Positions 26,788 through 37,673 of a stretch of 64,000 nt of DNA are shown in pieces. This stretch comes from Nitrospirillum sp034427435 (lineage in GTDB: Bacteria; Pseudomonadota; Alphaproteobacteria; Azospirillales; Azospirillaceae). The notes below the pieces were generated by a model. That model was not told where the DNA came from. It saw only the letters and a program-made list of their open reading frames with translations, and did no database searches. The stretch lies in NCBI RefSeq assembly GCF_034427435.1, contig NZ_JAXQNP010000003.1, forward strand, positions 1,612,001 to 1,676,000. The letters are read 5' to 3'. The translations under genes and the position numbers were made by a program. Each line of letters starts with the position of its first letter. Position 1 is the stretch's first letter.

Positions 26788-27680
26788 TCGATATTCTGGA
26801 CCTGTTCGCGGAACTGCTCGATCGTGGCCTTCAGCGACAGGCCGATGCGGGTCAATTCCACGTCGGCGGACTTGGAACAGAGGGTGTTGGCCTCACGGTT
26901 GAACTCCTGGCACAGGAAGTCCAGCCGGCGGCCCACGGCGGCGCCCTCGGCCAGCATGTCGCGGGCCTGGGCGATGTGGGCGCGCAGGCGGTCCAGCTCC
27001 TCCCGCACGTCGGCCTTGGCGATCAGCAGCGCCGCCTCCTGGGCCAGGCGCTCCTCCGGCAGGGCCGGCACGGCCTCCAGCAGGGCCTGCACCTGGGTCT
27101 TCAGCTTGTCGCGCAGGGCGGCCGGCTGCAGTGCGGCGGTGTTGGCGGCGGCCTCGGTCAGCGTGGCGATCTCATCCAGGTGGCCGGCCAGCACCTCAGC
27201 CAGGCGGGCGCCCTCGGCCAGGCGGGCGGTGGACAGGGCCTGGATGGCCTGGGTCACGGTCTTGGCCATGGCGGCCTCCAGCGCCGCCCGCTCCTCCGGC
27301 TGCTCCGTCTCCTCGCCGGTGTCGATGACGCCGCGGATGGCCAGCAGGGCGTCCAGCCGGGGCGGGGCTGCCCCGGCACCCTCGATCTCCCGCGCCAATT
27401 CCAGCACCTGGGCCAGGAACTCGCGGTTCAGGCGCAGGGGGGCCGTGGTGGTGGCGCGGTTGACCGTCAGGTTCAGGGTCACGTTGCCGCGGCGGATGAG
27501 GCGGTTCACCTCCGCCCGGGCCAGGGCCTCGATGGCGTCGAAGCCGGAGGGCTGGCGGGTGCGCAGGTCAAGGGCGCGGCCGTTGACGCTTTTCACCTCG
27601 ACGATCCACGAAATGCCGCCAAGCGCACCTTCGGTGCGGGCGAAGCCGGTCATGCTGGCGAGAGGGGCGGTCTTGCTCAA
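26784..27680 (-). CDS. YicC family protein (endoribonuclease-related stress protein)
   Basis: A ~298-residue YicC protein. The N-terminal domain starts SMTGFARTEG, with VEVKSVNGRALDLRTR soon after. The C-terminal DUF1732 domain ends VGRRLDFLCQEFNREANTLCSKSADVELTRIGLSLKATIEQFREQVQNIE, the family's most conserved part. YicC of Escherichia coli has been linked to RNA degradation. The start is uncertain. The serine before MTGFAR is conserved in the family, so the TTG at 27680 is preferred over the ATG at 27653; the frame is open to 27806. It is coupled to gmk. Confidence 0.88.
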   Translation of the reverse strand: MSKTAPLASMTGFARTEGALGGISWIVEVKSVNGRALDLRTRQPSGFDAIEALARAEVNRLIRRGNVTLNLTVNRATTTAPLRLNREFLAQVLELAREIEGAGAAPPRLDALLAIRGVIDTGEETEQPEERAALEAAMAKTVTQAIQALSTARLAEGARLAEVLAGHLDEIATLTEAAANTAALQPAALRDKLKTQVQALLEAVPALPEERLAQEAALLIAKADVREELDRLRAHIAQARDMLAEGAAVGRRLDFLCQEFNREANTLCSKSADVELTRIGLSLKATIEQFREQVQNIE

Positions 27681-27895
27681 AGGGTCGGATCCGGGGTACG
27701 GGGAGGACGACAGGGACGCATCGGCGCGCTGCCGCTGGACCGGCGGCGAGACATGCTGCATCGTCTTGAGCCCAGGGTTATAGCCCGTGCGGGCGGCGAC
27801 AAACAAGCAAGCGCCACAGGCGCCCGCGGGGTGCGGGCCTTGCGGTAGACGCGGGGGGCACGCCCCGTGACGAAACAGGCGAAGGGGGACGGGCG

Positions 27896-28672
27896 GTGCA
27901 GTCGCCGAACAGTATTCTGATCACCGGCGCGTCCAGCGGCATTGGCGAGGCCCTGGCCCTGGCCTATGCGGTGCCGGGGCGCCAGCTGTGGCTGACGGGT
28001 CGTGATTCGGCTCGGCTGGCGGCGGTGGCGGACGCCGCGCGCGCCAAGGGCGCGCGGGTCACGGCATCGGCATTGGACGTGCTGGATCGCCAGGCCCTGG
28101 GCGATTGGATTCGGGCCGCCGATGACGGCGTGCCCATCGACCTGGTCATCGCCAACGCTGGCATCTCCGGCGGCACGGGCGGCGGTGGGGACGGGCTTGC
28201 CGGGGAGACGGAGGAGCAGGCGCGCCGCATCCTGGCGGTGAACATCGAGGGCGTGCTGAACACCATCCACCCCCTGATTCCGCGCATGGTGGCGCGCAAG
28301 CGGGGGCAATTGGCGCTCATGTCCTCGCTGGCGGCCTTCCGCGGTATGCCCGGCGCCCCGGCCTACTGCGCCTCCAAGGCGGCGGTGCGGTCGTATGGCG
28401 AGGGGCTTCGGGGCGAGCTGATGGGGCAGGGGGTGCAGGTTTCCGTCATCTGCCCCGGCTTCGTGCGCAGCCGCATGACGGCGGTCAACACCTTCCCCAT
28501 GCCCTTCCTGATGGACGCGGATCGGGCGGCGCGCATCGTCGTGCACGGCCTAGCCGCCAACCGGGCGCGCATCGCCTTCCCGTGGCCCACCTACGCCGTG
28601 TCCTGGCTGCTGGGCGTCCTGCCCCCCAGCTGGACCGACGCCCTGCTGGCCCAGGCGCCGCGCAAGGCTTAA
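27896..28672 (+). CDS. SDR family oxidoreductase
   Basis: A 258-residue short-chain dehydrogenase. ITGASSGIGEALALAYA is near residue 7, IANAGISGG near 83, and YCASKAAVRSYGEGLRGEL (active Tyr-x-x-x-Lys) near 158. The C-terminal FPWPTYAVSWLLGVLPPSWTDALLAQAP is the hydrophobic tail of the cell-wall/fatty-acyl SDR subgroup. The start is GTG with AAGGGGGAC upstream. The acyltransferase gene follows 15 bp after its stop, so the two may form a small envelope-lipid operon. Confidence 0.87.
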   Translation: MQSPNSILITGASSGIGEALALAYAVPGRQLWLTGRDSARLAAVADAARAKGARVTASALDVLDRQALGDWIRAADDGVPIDLVIANAGISGGTGGGGDGLAGETEEQARRILAVNIEGVLNTIHPLIPRMVARKRGQLALMSSLAAFRGMPGAPAYCASKAAVRSYGEGLRGELMGQGVQVSVICPGFVRSRMTAVNTFPMPFLMDADRAARIVVHGLAANRARIAFPWPTYAVSWLLGVLPPSWTDALLAQAPRKA

Positions 28673-28687
28673 AGCCAACTTCTCCAA

Positions 28688-29866
28688 ATGGGACATACGC
28701 CTTTGGGTGCGAGAACAATACGTGACGGTGCCGTTTCCGGACGGGGAGACGCCGATCTGGCGCCGCCCAAGCTGGCGACCCTGGAATGGGGGCGCTTCCT
28801 GGCCGCGACCGCCGTGGTCCTTGGCCATGCCGGCCCCAATGTCGATAAGCTGGCGGCGCCGGGCGTGGGGCCCGTGCTGGGCGGCTGGCCGGTGCCCGGT
28901 GCCCTGGGCGTGACGTATTTCTTCGTCCTTTCCGGCTTCGTCATGATGATGGCCCATGCCGGGGATTGGGGCGACATCGCCGCCGTCCCGCGCTTCTGGT
29001 GGCGCCGCCTTTGCCGACTCTATCCGGCCTACTGGCTGGCGCTGCTGATCCCGTTTTACTTCCTCCATTCCCTGATCACGCCGGAATCGGCCATACCGAT
29101 GATCCTGCTGTCACCGGGGCATGACCGGGAATTCATACCGGCGGCCTGGACCTTGCGGCATGAGCTGGTGTTCTATTTCTTCTTCGGCCTGGCCCTGATA
29201 CCCCGGCTGGGCCCCGCCATCCTGGCCGTATGGGCCTTCGCCACTTTTTGGCGGTGGATACCGTGGCCGGTCCTGGACATGCTGCACCTGCCGCGCTCGG
29301 TATGGCTGAGCCGCGTGGCCAATCCCTGGGGCATGCGGGCGATCAGCTATTTCAATTTCCATTTCATGGCCGGCCTGGCCGCCGGATGGATATTCGTCAG
29401 GCTCCGTCCCGGGCGCCGGACCAGTCTGGCCCTGACGGCGCTGGGGGCCGCATTGGTCCTTGTGACGCTGCCCGGTCTCGCCTGGGGCAGGGAGTATGGC
29501 GACCCGGTGATGTTCATGCGCATGGCGGTCCAGGTCGGGCTGCTGGTGCTGGGGCTGGCGGGGCTGGAACGTCATGGCGTGCTGCGCGGGGGCCGGCTCG
29601 CCCGCCGCGCCGGCGCCGTATCCTATCCGCTTTACATCGTGCACATGGCGCTGCTGCTGGCGCTGGAGATCACCTTGCCGAAAGTCGCGCTGTCCGGGCC
29701 GGCGCTGTACGGCGCGCTGGTGGCGGTGCTGGCGCTGATCTATCTCGTCGCCTGGCTGGTCACCGTCCTGTTCGACCAGCCGGTGCAGCGCTTGCTCCGC
29801 GCGTTTGAGCAGCGTGTCGCACCCCGGCCACCAGGCTGGGCCGCCGTCGTTCAGTCCCGGGTGTAG
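28688..29866 (+). CDS. Acyltransferase family 3 membrane protein
   Basis: A 392-residue integral membrane O-acyltransferase. The family signature is visible at LEWGRFLAATAVVLGHAG (residues ~32-49, His of the R-x10-H pattern), GVTYFFVLSGFVMMM and RFWWRRLCRLYPAYWLALL. About ten hydrophobic segments follow. Such enzymes acetylate or succinylate surface polysaccharides, lipids or macrolides, and the acceptor is unknown here. The first ~25 residues are poorly conserved and the ATG at 28688 has no clear ribosome site, so the true start may be slightly different. Its 3' end overlaps the restored methyltransferase gene by 16 bp, tail to tail. Confidence 0.82.
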   Translation: MGHTPLGARTIRDGAVSGRGDADLAPPKLATLEWGRFLAATAVVLGHAGPNVDKLAAPGVGPVLGGWPVPGALGVTYFFVLSGFVMMMAHAGDWGDIAAVPRFWWRRLCRLYPAYWLALLIPFYFLHSLITPESAIPMILLSPGHDREFIPAAWTLRHELVFYFFFGLALIPRLGPAILAVWAFATFWRWIPWPVLDMLHLPRSVWLSRVANPWGMRAISYFNFHFMAGLAAGWIFVRLRPGRRTSLALTALGAALVLVTLPGLAWGREYGDPVMFMRMAVQVGLLVLGLAGLERHGVLRGGRLARRAGAVSYPLYIVHMALLLALEITLPKVALSGPALYGALVAVLALIYLVAWLVTVLFDQPVQRLLRAFEQRVAPRPPGWAAVVQSRV

Positions 29867-30518
29867 CCCCAGACCGCCGCCGGCGGGATGTTGGACATGG
29901 CCCAGCCCAGGCGCTTGCCCGTCAGGCCCAGCGCCTGGCGCCGCAGGGGGAGCGGAAGGAATAGGTGAAGGCCAGGAACCGGCGGCCGCGCGGCATGACG
30001 GCATAGGCCTCATCCATGATCAGGCGCTGGGCCTCGGTCGGGATCAGGATCATGGGGATGCCGCAGACGATGGTGCCGACCTTGCCCACCCATTGCGGCG
30101 GCAGCAGGGTGCGCACGTCCTTCACATCGCCCAGCAGCACGGTGACGCCGGGGAACTTGGCCGTCATGTAGGCGTGCAGTTCCTTGTCCCGCTCGATCAC
30201 GAACAGGCGGGAGGCGGGAATGCCGGAGTCCAGCAAGGCCTTGGTGATGGCGCCCGTGCCGCCGCCATATTCCACCACGATCTCATCCGCCTCGCGCCGC
30301 ACATGGCGGGCCATCAGGCGCCCCAGCGACGGGGCCGACGGGGTGATGGAGGCGATGGAGACGGGATTGGCGGCCCAGCGGCGGAAAAACAGCCAGGCGG
30401 GGTTCTCGCTGGCCGGGCTGTGGGCCCGGGGGGCATGCCCACGCGCATGGCTTTTGGCGGAGCCCCGGGCGGCGAATTTCTTGCCGGTCAAGGTCGTCTC
30501 GGCGCGATCAGTCGGCAT
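29851..30518 (-). CDS. PmtA-like phospholipid/rRNA-type methyltransferase, frameshifted near the C-terminus
   Basis: A SAM-dependent methyltransferase resembling bacterial phosphatidylethanolamine N-methyltransferases of the Rhizobiaceae (PmtA) type. VEYGGGTGAITKALLDSG near residue 86 is the AdoMet site, with LFVIERDKELHAYM and LLGDVKDV following. As written it stops after 198 residues at 29922, with an abnormal tail. Restoring one base in the G run at 29946-29950 extends it to 222 residues, ending in a conserved-looking tail (LGLTGKRLGWAMSNIPPAAVWGYTRD) and a TGA at 29851-29853. The missing base is probably a sequence error. Confidence 0.75.
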
Positions 30519-30813
30519 GGGTCAGGCGTTCCTCAGCATCGGCATTCCAGCGGCGGCGCGTCCCCCGGCCGACATCGTGTCACCGGGTGGGCGTAAGGCT
30601 TTCAGGTCGTCGCTCCCCGGGTGGGAGCCCTGGGCCCCAGGCCCCGGGAACAAATGTATGCACGGAACATAGGCGCACAGATGGCACGCACCGCCCCGAT
30701 TTGCAATGATGGCTGTGTTACATCCCGGTTTCGGTTACGCAATTTCGGACTGGGGCCCAAGGGCGGGGTGCGGCGCATGGGCGCAGGCGACGCATGGGGG
30801 CCGGCGACGGGCC
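30519..30813. other. Intergenic region between the ABC-F gene and the methyltransferase
   Basis: 295 bp with no supported gene. It contains G/C-rich self-complementary sequence (CCTGGG/CCCAGG near 30627-30645) and should hold the methyltransferase promoter on the minus strand. Open frames here have no family resemblance and no good ribosome sites. Confidence 0.4.
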
Positions 30814-32700
<1,887 letters not shown>

Positions 32701-32772
32701 GGCCGCCCTCTTAGCATGAGGCGCACCGGAAGGCACTTGTCAGCTTAGCCGGCCAGGTTCCGTAAAGCGCTC

Positions 32773-32812
32773 TGTACAGTATGTATAAAACGTCCATAAT
32801 GTACGTTATGTA
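32773..32812. promoter_or_regulatory. Direct-repeat operator of the Phd/zeta module
   Basis: TGTACAGTATGTA (32773-32785) and TGTACGTTATGTA (32800-32812) agree at 11 of 13 positions and start 27 bp apart, in an AT-rich patch just before the antitoxin ribosome site AAAGGAG. Repeats at this position are typical binding sites for Phd/YefM autorepressors. Confidence 0.6.
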
Positions 32813-32829
32813 GTAAAGGAGATGGGATC

Positions 32830-33177
32830 ATGGTCGCTAAGCGATCCAGCTTGGAAGCCTTGCCCCGGCGCAACGCGACCCAGGTCCGCAGTCGCTGGGC
32901 TGACATCGCGCGGGAGGTCCAGGCCAGCGGCAGCGTGGCCATCACCACCCATGACCGGGTGGAAATGGTGCTGGTATCGGCCGAGGAGTATGATCGGTTG
33001 GCAACCAGGGCGGCCGATGCCCTGGCGCAGCAGCAGGCCGGTTTGGAGCGGCTGGCCGCTCAATTCGACGCGGAATTGGCCACACTGCGGGAGCCGGGCG
33101 CCAGGGATCGACTTGACGACATGCTGGCGTCCAAAGGTCAGGGCGGAACCCGACCGAAGGCGGGCTATTCATATTGA
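32830..33177 (+). CDS. Phd/YefM family antitoxin
   Basis: A 115-residue antitoxin. The N-terminal Phd/YefM fold (residues ~14-60) reads ATQVRSRWADIAREVQASGSVAITTHDRVEMVLVSAEEYDRL. This is the DNA-binding dimer with the usual (I/V)T-x-H-x-x-x-x-x-V-L-V pattern. The C-terminal ~50 residues, with coiled-coil-like AQQQAGLERLAAQFDAEL, would wrap the toxin. AAAGGAG lies 9 nt before the ATG. Its stop overlaps the toxin start (TTGA). Confidence 0.85.
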   Translation: MVAKRSSLEALPRRNATQVRSRWADIAREVQASGSVAITTHDRVEMVLVSAEEYDRLATRAADALAQQQAGLERLAAQFDAELATLREPGARDRLDDMLASKGQGGTRPKAGYSY

Positions 33178-33842
33178 GCGATCCACGGCCCTTCATTCTG
33201 GTGCTGGCGGGAGTGAACGGCGCCGGCAAAAGCTCTTTCGGTGGTGCGCTTTTGGCGGCCCATGGTCTGTCCTACTTCAACCCAGACACCATGGCCCGCC
33301 ACATGGTCGCGCAGACCGGGCTGGCGCCGGATGCCGCGAATATGCGTGCCGGCCGTCAGGGGTTGACCAATCTCCGTCAGGCTATCGCTGATGGAACCAG
33401 CTATGCCTTCGAAACCACCCTGGGCGGTAGCGCGATTCCCGCCCTCCTGCTGGCCGCGGCGGCCACCCATCGTATCGTCATGCTGTATTGTGGATTGGCA
33501 ACGGTGGAGATGCATCTGCGGCGGGTGGCCCAGCGCGTGGCCTTCGGTGGGCATGACATCCCGGAGGCCAAGATACGGGAACGCTGGGTAACCTCCCGCG
33601 CAAACCTGATCCGTATTCTGCCGGTGATCAGCCACCTTCAGCTTTTCGACAATAGCGTCACGGTCGGGGCGGGTGACGACATCCCGCCGGCAAGATTGAT
33701 CCTGGAGACGCGGGAGCGTGAAATTTTTATGCCAGTGGCGGAGGACTTGGCGGCGCTGGCGTCAATTCCAGACTGGGCGAAGCCCATTTTCCAGGCGGCG
33801 CGCGACCTTGCGCGGGGCGCGGGTGGTGCCGAAAAGGCCTGA
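33174..33842 (+). CDS. Zeta toxin-like P-loop kinase
   Basis: A 222-residue P-loop kinase of the zeta-toxin/AAA_33 type. Walker A is LAGVNGAGKSSFGGALL near residue 12. NPDTMARHM near 36 is the zeta-like substrate loop, and the LGGSAIP and later arginine-rich segments would close the active site. Zeta toxins phosphorylate UDP-N-acetylglucosamine precursors, but related kinases without toxicity exist, so the target is inferred. The start is TTG overlapping the antitoxin TGA, giving tight translational coupling. A Phd-type partner in place of epsilon or PezA is a mixed toxin-antitoxin arrangement. Confidence 0.82.
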   Translation: MSDPRPFILVLAGVNGAGKSSFGGALLAAHGLSYFNPDTMARHMVAQTGLAPDAANMRAGRQGLTNLRQAIADGTSYAFETTLGGSAIPALLLAAAATHRIVMLYCGLATVEMHLRRVAQRVAFGGHDIPEAKIRERWVTSRANLIRILPVISHLQLFDNSVTVGAGDDIPPARLILETREREIFMPVAEDLAALASIPDWAKPIFQAARDLARGAGGAEKA

Positions 33843-33949
33843 CGGGTGCGCATCACGGGCAGAGCGACGCCTGTTGCGGCCCCGCGTGCGCCCGTATATA
33901 ACGCCGCCACTTTCGAGATTCCTCGTATCAAATCCCAGGAGATCCGGCC

Positions 33950-34372
33950 ATGGCCGTCGAACAGACCTTCTCGATCATTAAGCCCGACGCCACCCGTCGC
34001 AACCTGACCGGCAAGATCAACGCCAAGTTCGAGGAAGCCGGCCTGCGCATCGTCGCGCAGAAGCGCATCCAGATGACCAAGCAGCAGGCTGAGAAGTTCT
34101 ACGAAGTGCACGCCGCCCGTCCGTTCTACGGCGACCTGGTGTCCTTCATGACCTCCGGCCCGGTCGTGGTGCAGGTCCTGGAAGGTGAGAACGCCGTGGC
34201 CCGCAACCGCGAGATCATGGGCGCCACCAACCCGGCCAACGCCGACGCCGGCACCATCCGCAAGGAATTCGCGGAATCGATCGAAGCCAACTCCGTCCAC
34301 GGCTCCGACAGCCTGGAGAACGCGAAGATCGAGATCGCCTACTTCTTCGCCGGCACCGAGATCGTCGGCTGA
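33950..34372 (+). CDS. ndk: Nucleoside diphosphate kinase
   Basis: A 140-residue NDK that equilibrates NTP/NDP pools. It opens with AVEQTFSIIKPDATRRNLTGKI. The active-site histidine is in ANSVHGSDS near residue 119, preceded by GATNPANADAGTIRKEF. CCAGGAGATCCGGCC lies upstream of the ATG. It is followed by a strong terminator, so it is monocistronic. Length and sequence are fully typical. Confidence 0.97.
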   Translation: MAVEQTFSIIKPDATRRNLTGKINAKFEEAGLRIVAQKRIQMTKQQAEKFYEVHAARPFYGDLVSFMTSGPVVVQVLEGENAVARNREIMGATNPANADAGTIRKEFAESIEANSVHGSDSLENAKIEIAYFFAGTEIVG

Positions 34373-34402
34373 TTGCCGACGTCACGGATGACGATCCAAG
34401 GG

Positions 34403-34440
34403 AAGCGGCCCCGGGGTTCCTCGGGGCCGCTTTTCTTTTG
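34403..34440 (+). terminator. ndk intrinsic terminator
   Basis: AAGCGGCCCCG pairs with CGGGGCCGCTT (stem 34403-34413 with 34422-34432), an 8-nt loop, then TTTTCTTTT. It starts 31 bp after the ndk stop. Confidence 0.9.
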
Positions 34441-34533
34441 GCGGTAGCCATGGATGGCTTCCTGCACAGAAATTATGCAGGAAGGGCGGTGGCGCGGCTT
34501 TACGCATTTTTCTGGCTGTCCGGTCAAAAAATC

Positions 34534-34549
34534 CTGACCAAATGGTCAA
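34534..34549. promoter_or_regulatory. RutR-type operator
   Basis: CTGACCAAATGGTCAA matches the published E. coli RutR consensus TTGACCAnnTGGTCAA at all but the first base. It lies ~140 bp before the aminotransferase start, at the head of a pyrimidine catabolic locus that encodes a RutR homologue. GGTCAAAA at 34522-34529 may be a further half-site. Confidence 0.75.
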
Positions 34550-34689
34550 ATTCATGTCACTCTCCATGCCATAAGTTTCGAGCTGCAACCGCGCAATCAG
34601 TTTCTGTCTATAACTATTCCATGGGTTTCGAGTTATAAGGGCGGGCATGCCTGGCCGAACGGGGCCGGGCGCTTTCTGGGAGAGCAGCT

Positions 34690-36074
34690 TTGGCACAGCG
34701 TCACGATGGCTTCGGCGTCCACCCCATATCCCCGTTCGCGGCCCCTGACGGCCGCGGCTCAGGCAGCGTCCCGAACAACATGGACGCCTTCTGGATGCCC
34801 TTCACCGCTAACCGGCAGTTCAAGAAGGCGCCGCGCCTGTTCGTGGGCGCCAAGGACATGCACTACACCACCGATGACGGCCGCCAGGTGCTGGACGGAA
34901 CCGCCGGCCTGTGGTGCGTGAACGCCGGCCATTGCCGGACCGAGATCGTCCAGGCGGTGCAGGCCCAGGTGGCGGCCATGGACTACGCCCCGGCGTTCCA
35001 GATGGGCCATCCGGGCGCCTTCGAACTGGCCGCCCAACTGGCAGCACTGCTGCCCACCGGCATGGACAAGGTGTTCTTCACCAATTCCGGCTCCGAATCC
35101 GTGGATACGGCGCTGAAGGTGGCGCTGGCCTACCACCGCGCCCGGGGGAGGGCGCGCGCACCCGCTTCATCGGACGCGAACGCGGCTATCACGGCGTCGG
35201 CTTCGGTGGCATCTCGGTCGGCGGCATCGTCACCAACCGCAAGGTCTTCGGCCCCCTGCTGGCCGGTGTCGACCACCTCCCGCATACCCATGACAAGGCG
35301 CACCAGGCCTTCACCAAGGGGCAGCCGGAATGGGGCGCCCACCTGGCGGATGAGCTGGAGCGCATCATCGCCCTGCACGACGCCTCCACCATCGCCGCCG
35401 TGATCGTGGAGCCGGTGGCGGGGTCCACCGGCGTGTTGCTGCCGCCCAAGGGCTACCTGGAAAAGCTGCGGGTCCTTTGCGACCGCCACGGCATCCTGCT
35501 GATCTTCGATGAGGTCATCACCGGCTTCGGCCGCCTGGGCGCGCCCTTCGCCACCGACTATTTCGGCGTTGTGCCGGACATCATCACCGCGGCCAAGGGC
35601 CTGACCAACGCCACCGTTCCCATGGGGGCCGTGTTTTTCAAGAACCACATCTACGACGCCTTCATGACCGGGCCGGAGAACGTCATCGAGCTGTTCCACG
35701 GCTACACCTATTCCGGTCACCCGCTGGCCACTGCCGCCGGCCTGGCCACCTTGAAGATTTACAGGGAGGAGGGGCTGCTGACCCGGGGGGCGGAGCTGGC
35801 CACCTATTGGCAGGAGGCGGCGCACAGCCTGCGCGGCCTGCCGCACGTCATCGACGTCCGCAACCTGGGCCTGATCGCGGGCATCGAGCTGGAGCCCATC
35901 GCGGGCAAGCCCACGGCGCGCGCCTTCGACGCCTTCCTGCGGGCCTTTGAGAAGGGCCTGCTGATCCGCACCACCGGCGACATCATCGCCCTGTCGCCGC
36001 CGCTGATCATCGAGAAAAGCCACATCGACCAGATCTTCGGCACGCTGGCGGAGGTGCTGCGCGATTTACCCTGA
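34690..36074 (+). CDS. Omega-amino acid:pyruvate aminotransferase, frameshifted in this sequence
   Basis: A PLP-dependent class III aminotransferase, probably beta-alanine:pyruvate. It reads as ~461 residues once a base is restored in the G run at 35144-35148. Before the shift: AFWMPFTANRQFKKAPRL, FFTNSGSESVDTALKVALAYHRA. After it: GARTRFIGRERGYHGVGFGGISVGG, LLIFDEVITGFGRLG (PLP Asp) and TAAKGLTNATVPMGAV (PLP Lys). The start TTG at 34690 has GGGAGAG 5 nt upstream. It is first in the reductive pyrimidine locus, behind a RutR-type box, so it would take the pathway's beta-alanine to malonate semialdehyde. Confidence 0.85.
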
Positions 36075-36149
36075 AGTGGGTCCCTAAAGCGGGCCACATC
36101 CGGCGGGACCACCGGATCGTGTAAACCCGCACTCTCATGAACAGGTCAA

Positions 36150-36185
36150 GGGCAAGCCGCGATCATCGCCGATAGCGGCTTGCCC
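36150..36185. repeat. 11-bp inverted repeat in the preT leader
   Basis: GGGCAAGCCGC (36150-36160) and GCGGCTTGCCC (36175-36185) form a perfect 11-bp stem with a 14-nt loop. It lies in the 264-bp gap between the aminotransferase and preT. No T-run follows directly, so it could be an mRNA-stabilising hairpin or regulatory site. Confidence 0.5.
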
Positions 36186-36338
36186 CAGGGGCCCCGCCCT
36201 TGGACAAAAAACAAGTCGAAAAATAAAGCCAATCAAGGCATACGCCTGCGACACGCGTACCTCTGAACAGGACCGCCGGAAACGCACGACCGTTCCGGCG
36301 GTGGCCCAGCAACGGGCGGGAAAGGACGGGAGCAGTAG

Positions 36339-37655
36339 ATGAGTGGCGTCAACGGGGCCGCACACGGAAGCCAGCTCAGCCTGGAGCGGGATTTGGTTTC
36401 CCCCTTCACCGCCTTGCAGGCCATGGCGGAGAGCAGCCGGTGCCTTTACTGCTATGAGGCGGCCTGTGTCACGGCCTGCCCCACCGCCATCGACATTCCA
36501 GGCTTCATCCGCAAGATCGGCACCGGCAATGTCAAGGGCGCCGCCCGCACCATCCTGGACGCCAACATCATGGGCGGCACCTGCGCCCGCGCCTGCCCGA
36601 CGGAGGTGCTGTGCGAACAGGCCTGCGTCCGCAACAAGGCGGAGGCGGAACCGGTGGCCATCGGCCGCCTGCAGCGCTACGCCACCGATGTGCTGTTCAA
36701 GGCGGGCGTGCAGCCCTTCACCCGGCAGACGCCGACCGGCAAGCATGTCGCGGTGGTGGGCGGCGGCCCCGCTGGCCTGGCCTGCGCCCATCGCTTGGCC
36801 CTGCTGGGGCACGAGGTCACGGTGTTCGAGGCGCGCGCCAAGGCCGGTGGCCTGAACGAATATGGCTTGGCCGCCTACAAGATGGTCGGCGACTTCGCGC
36901 AGCGCGAGGTGGACTTCATCCTGTCCCTGGGCGGTATCAGCGTGAAGACGGGCATGGCCCTGGGCCGCGACGTCACGCTGGCCCAACTGCGCCAGGATTT
37001 CGACGCCGTGTTCCTGGGGATCGGCCTTGCCGGGATCAACACCCTGGGGGTGGCGGGCGAGGATTTGGCCGGCGTGGCCGACGCGGTGGACGTCATCGCC
37101 GCGCTGCGCCAGCGGGCCGCCCCGCCGGTGGCCTTGGCCGGCCGCCGCGTGGTGGTCATCGGCGGCGGCAACACGGCGGTGGATGCGGCCATCCAGTCGC
37201 TGTGCGCCGGGGCGGCGGAGGTCACCATGGCCTATCGCCGTGGCACGGCCGAGATGGGCGCCACGGGGCATGAGCAGGACCTGGCCCGCACCCAGGGTGT
37301 CGTCCTGCGCACCTGGCTGGCGCCGCGCGAAATCCTGGGGGCCGGCGGCGCCGTCACCGGCATCGTGTTGCAGCGCATGGCGATGGATGCCGGTCGCCTG
37401 GTTGGCGCCGGCGAGACGGTGACCATCCCTTGTGACGTCGTGCTGAAGGCCGTGGGGCAGAAGCTGGCGCCCGGCGGGCTGGACGGACTGGCCCTGGCCG
37501 GTGGCCGCGTCAAGGTGGATGAGAGCCTGGCCACCAGCCTGCCCGGCGTCTATGCCGGCGGCGATTGCATCAAAAGCGGCGAGGACCTGACCGTGCAGTC
37601 CGTGGCGGACGGCAAGGCGGCGGCCTTCGCCATAGACGCCTACCTCAAGGCTTGA
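36339..37655 (+). CDS. preT: NAD-dependent dihydropyrimidine dehydrogenase subunit PreT
   Basis: A 438-residue flavoprotein/iron-sulfur subunit that passes electrons between NAD(P)H and PreA to reduce uracil and thymine to dihydropyrimidines. The N-terminal cysteine set (LYCYEAACVTACPTAIDIP, CARACPTEVLCEQACVRN) binds two [4Fe-4S] clusters. The FAD site is VVGGGPAGLACAHRLALLG near residue 134. The NAD site is VIGGGNTAVDAAIQSL near 272. A terminal PGVYAGGDC segment follows. GGGAGCAGTAG lies before the ATG. preA follows 18 bp downstream. Confidence 0.94.
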   Translation: MSGVNGAAHGSQLSLERDLVSPFTALQAMAESSRCLYCYEAACVTACPTAIDIPGFIRKIGTGNVKGAARTILDANIMGGTCARACPTEVLCEQACVRNKAEAEPVAIGRLQRYATDVLFKAGVQPFTRQTPTGKHVAVVGGGPAGLACAHRLALLGHEVTVFEARAKAGGLNEYGLAAYKMVGDFAQREVDFILSLGGISVKTGMALGRDVTLAQLRQDFDAVFLGIGLAGINTLGVAGEDLAGVADAVDVIAALRQRAAPPVALAGRRVVVIGGGNTAVDAAIQSLCAGAAEVTMAYRRGTAEMGATGHEQDLARTQGVVLRTWLAPREILGAGGAVTGIVLQRMAMDAGRLVGAGETVTIPCDVVLKAVGQKLAPGGLDGLALAGGRVKVDESLATSLPGVYAGGDCIKSGEDLTVQSVADGKAAAFAIDAYLKA

Positions 37656-37673
37656 GCAGGGAAGGGACGACCC

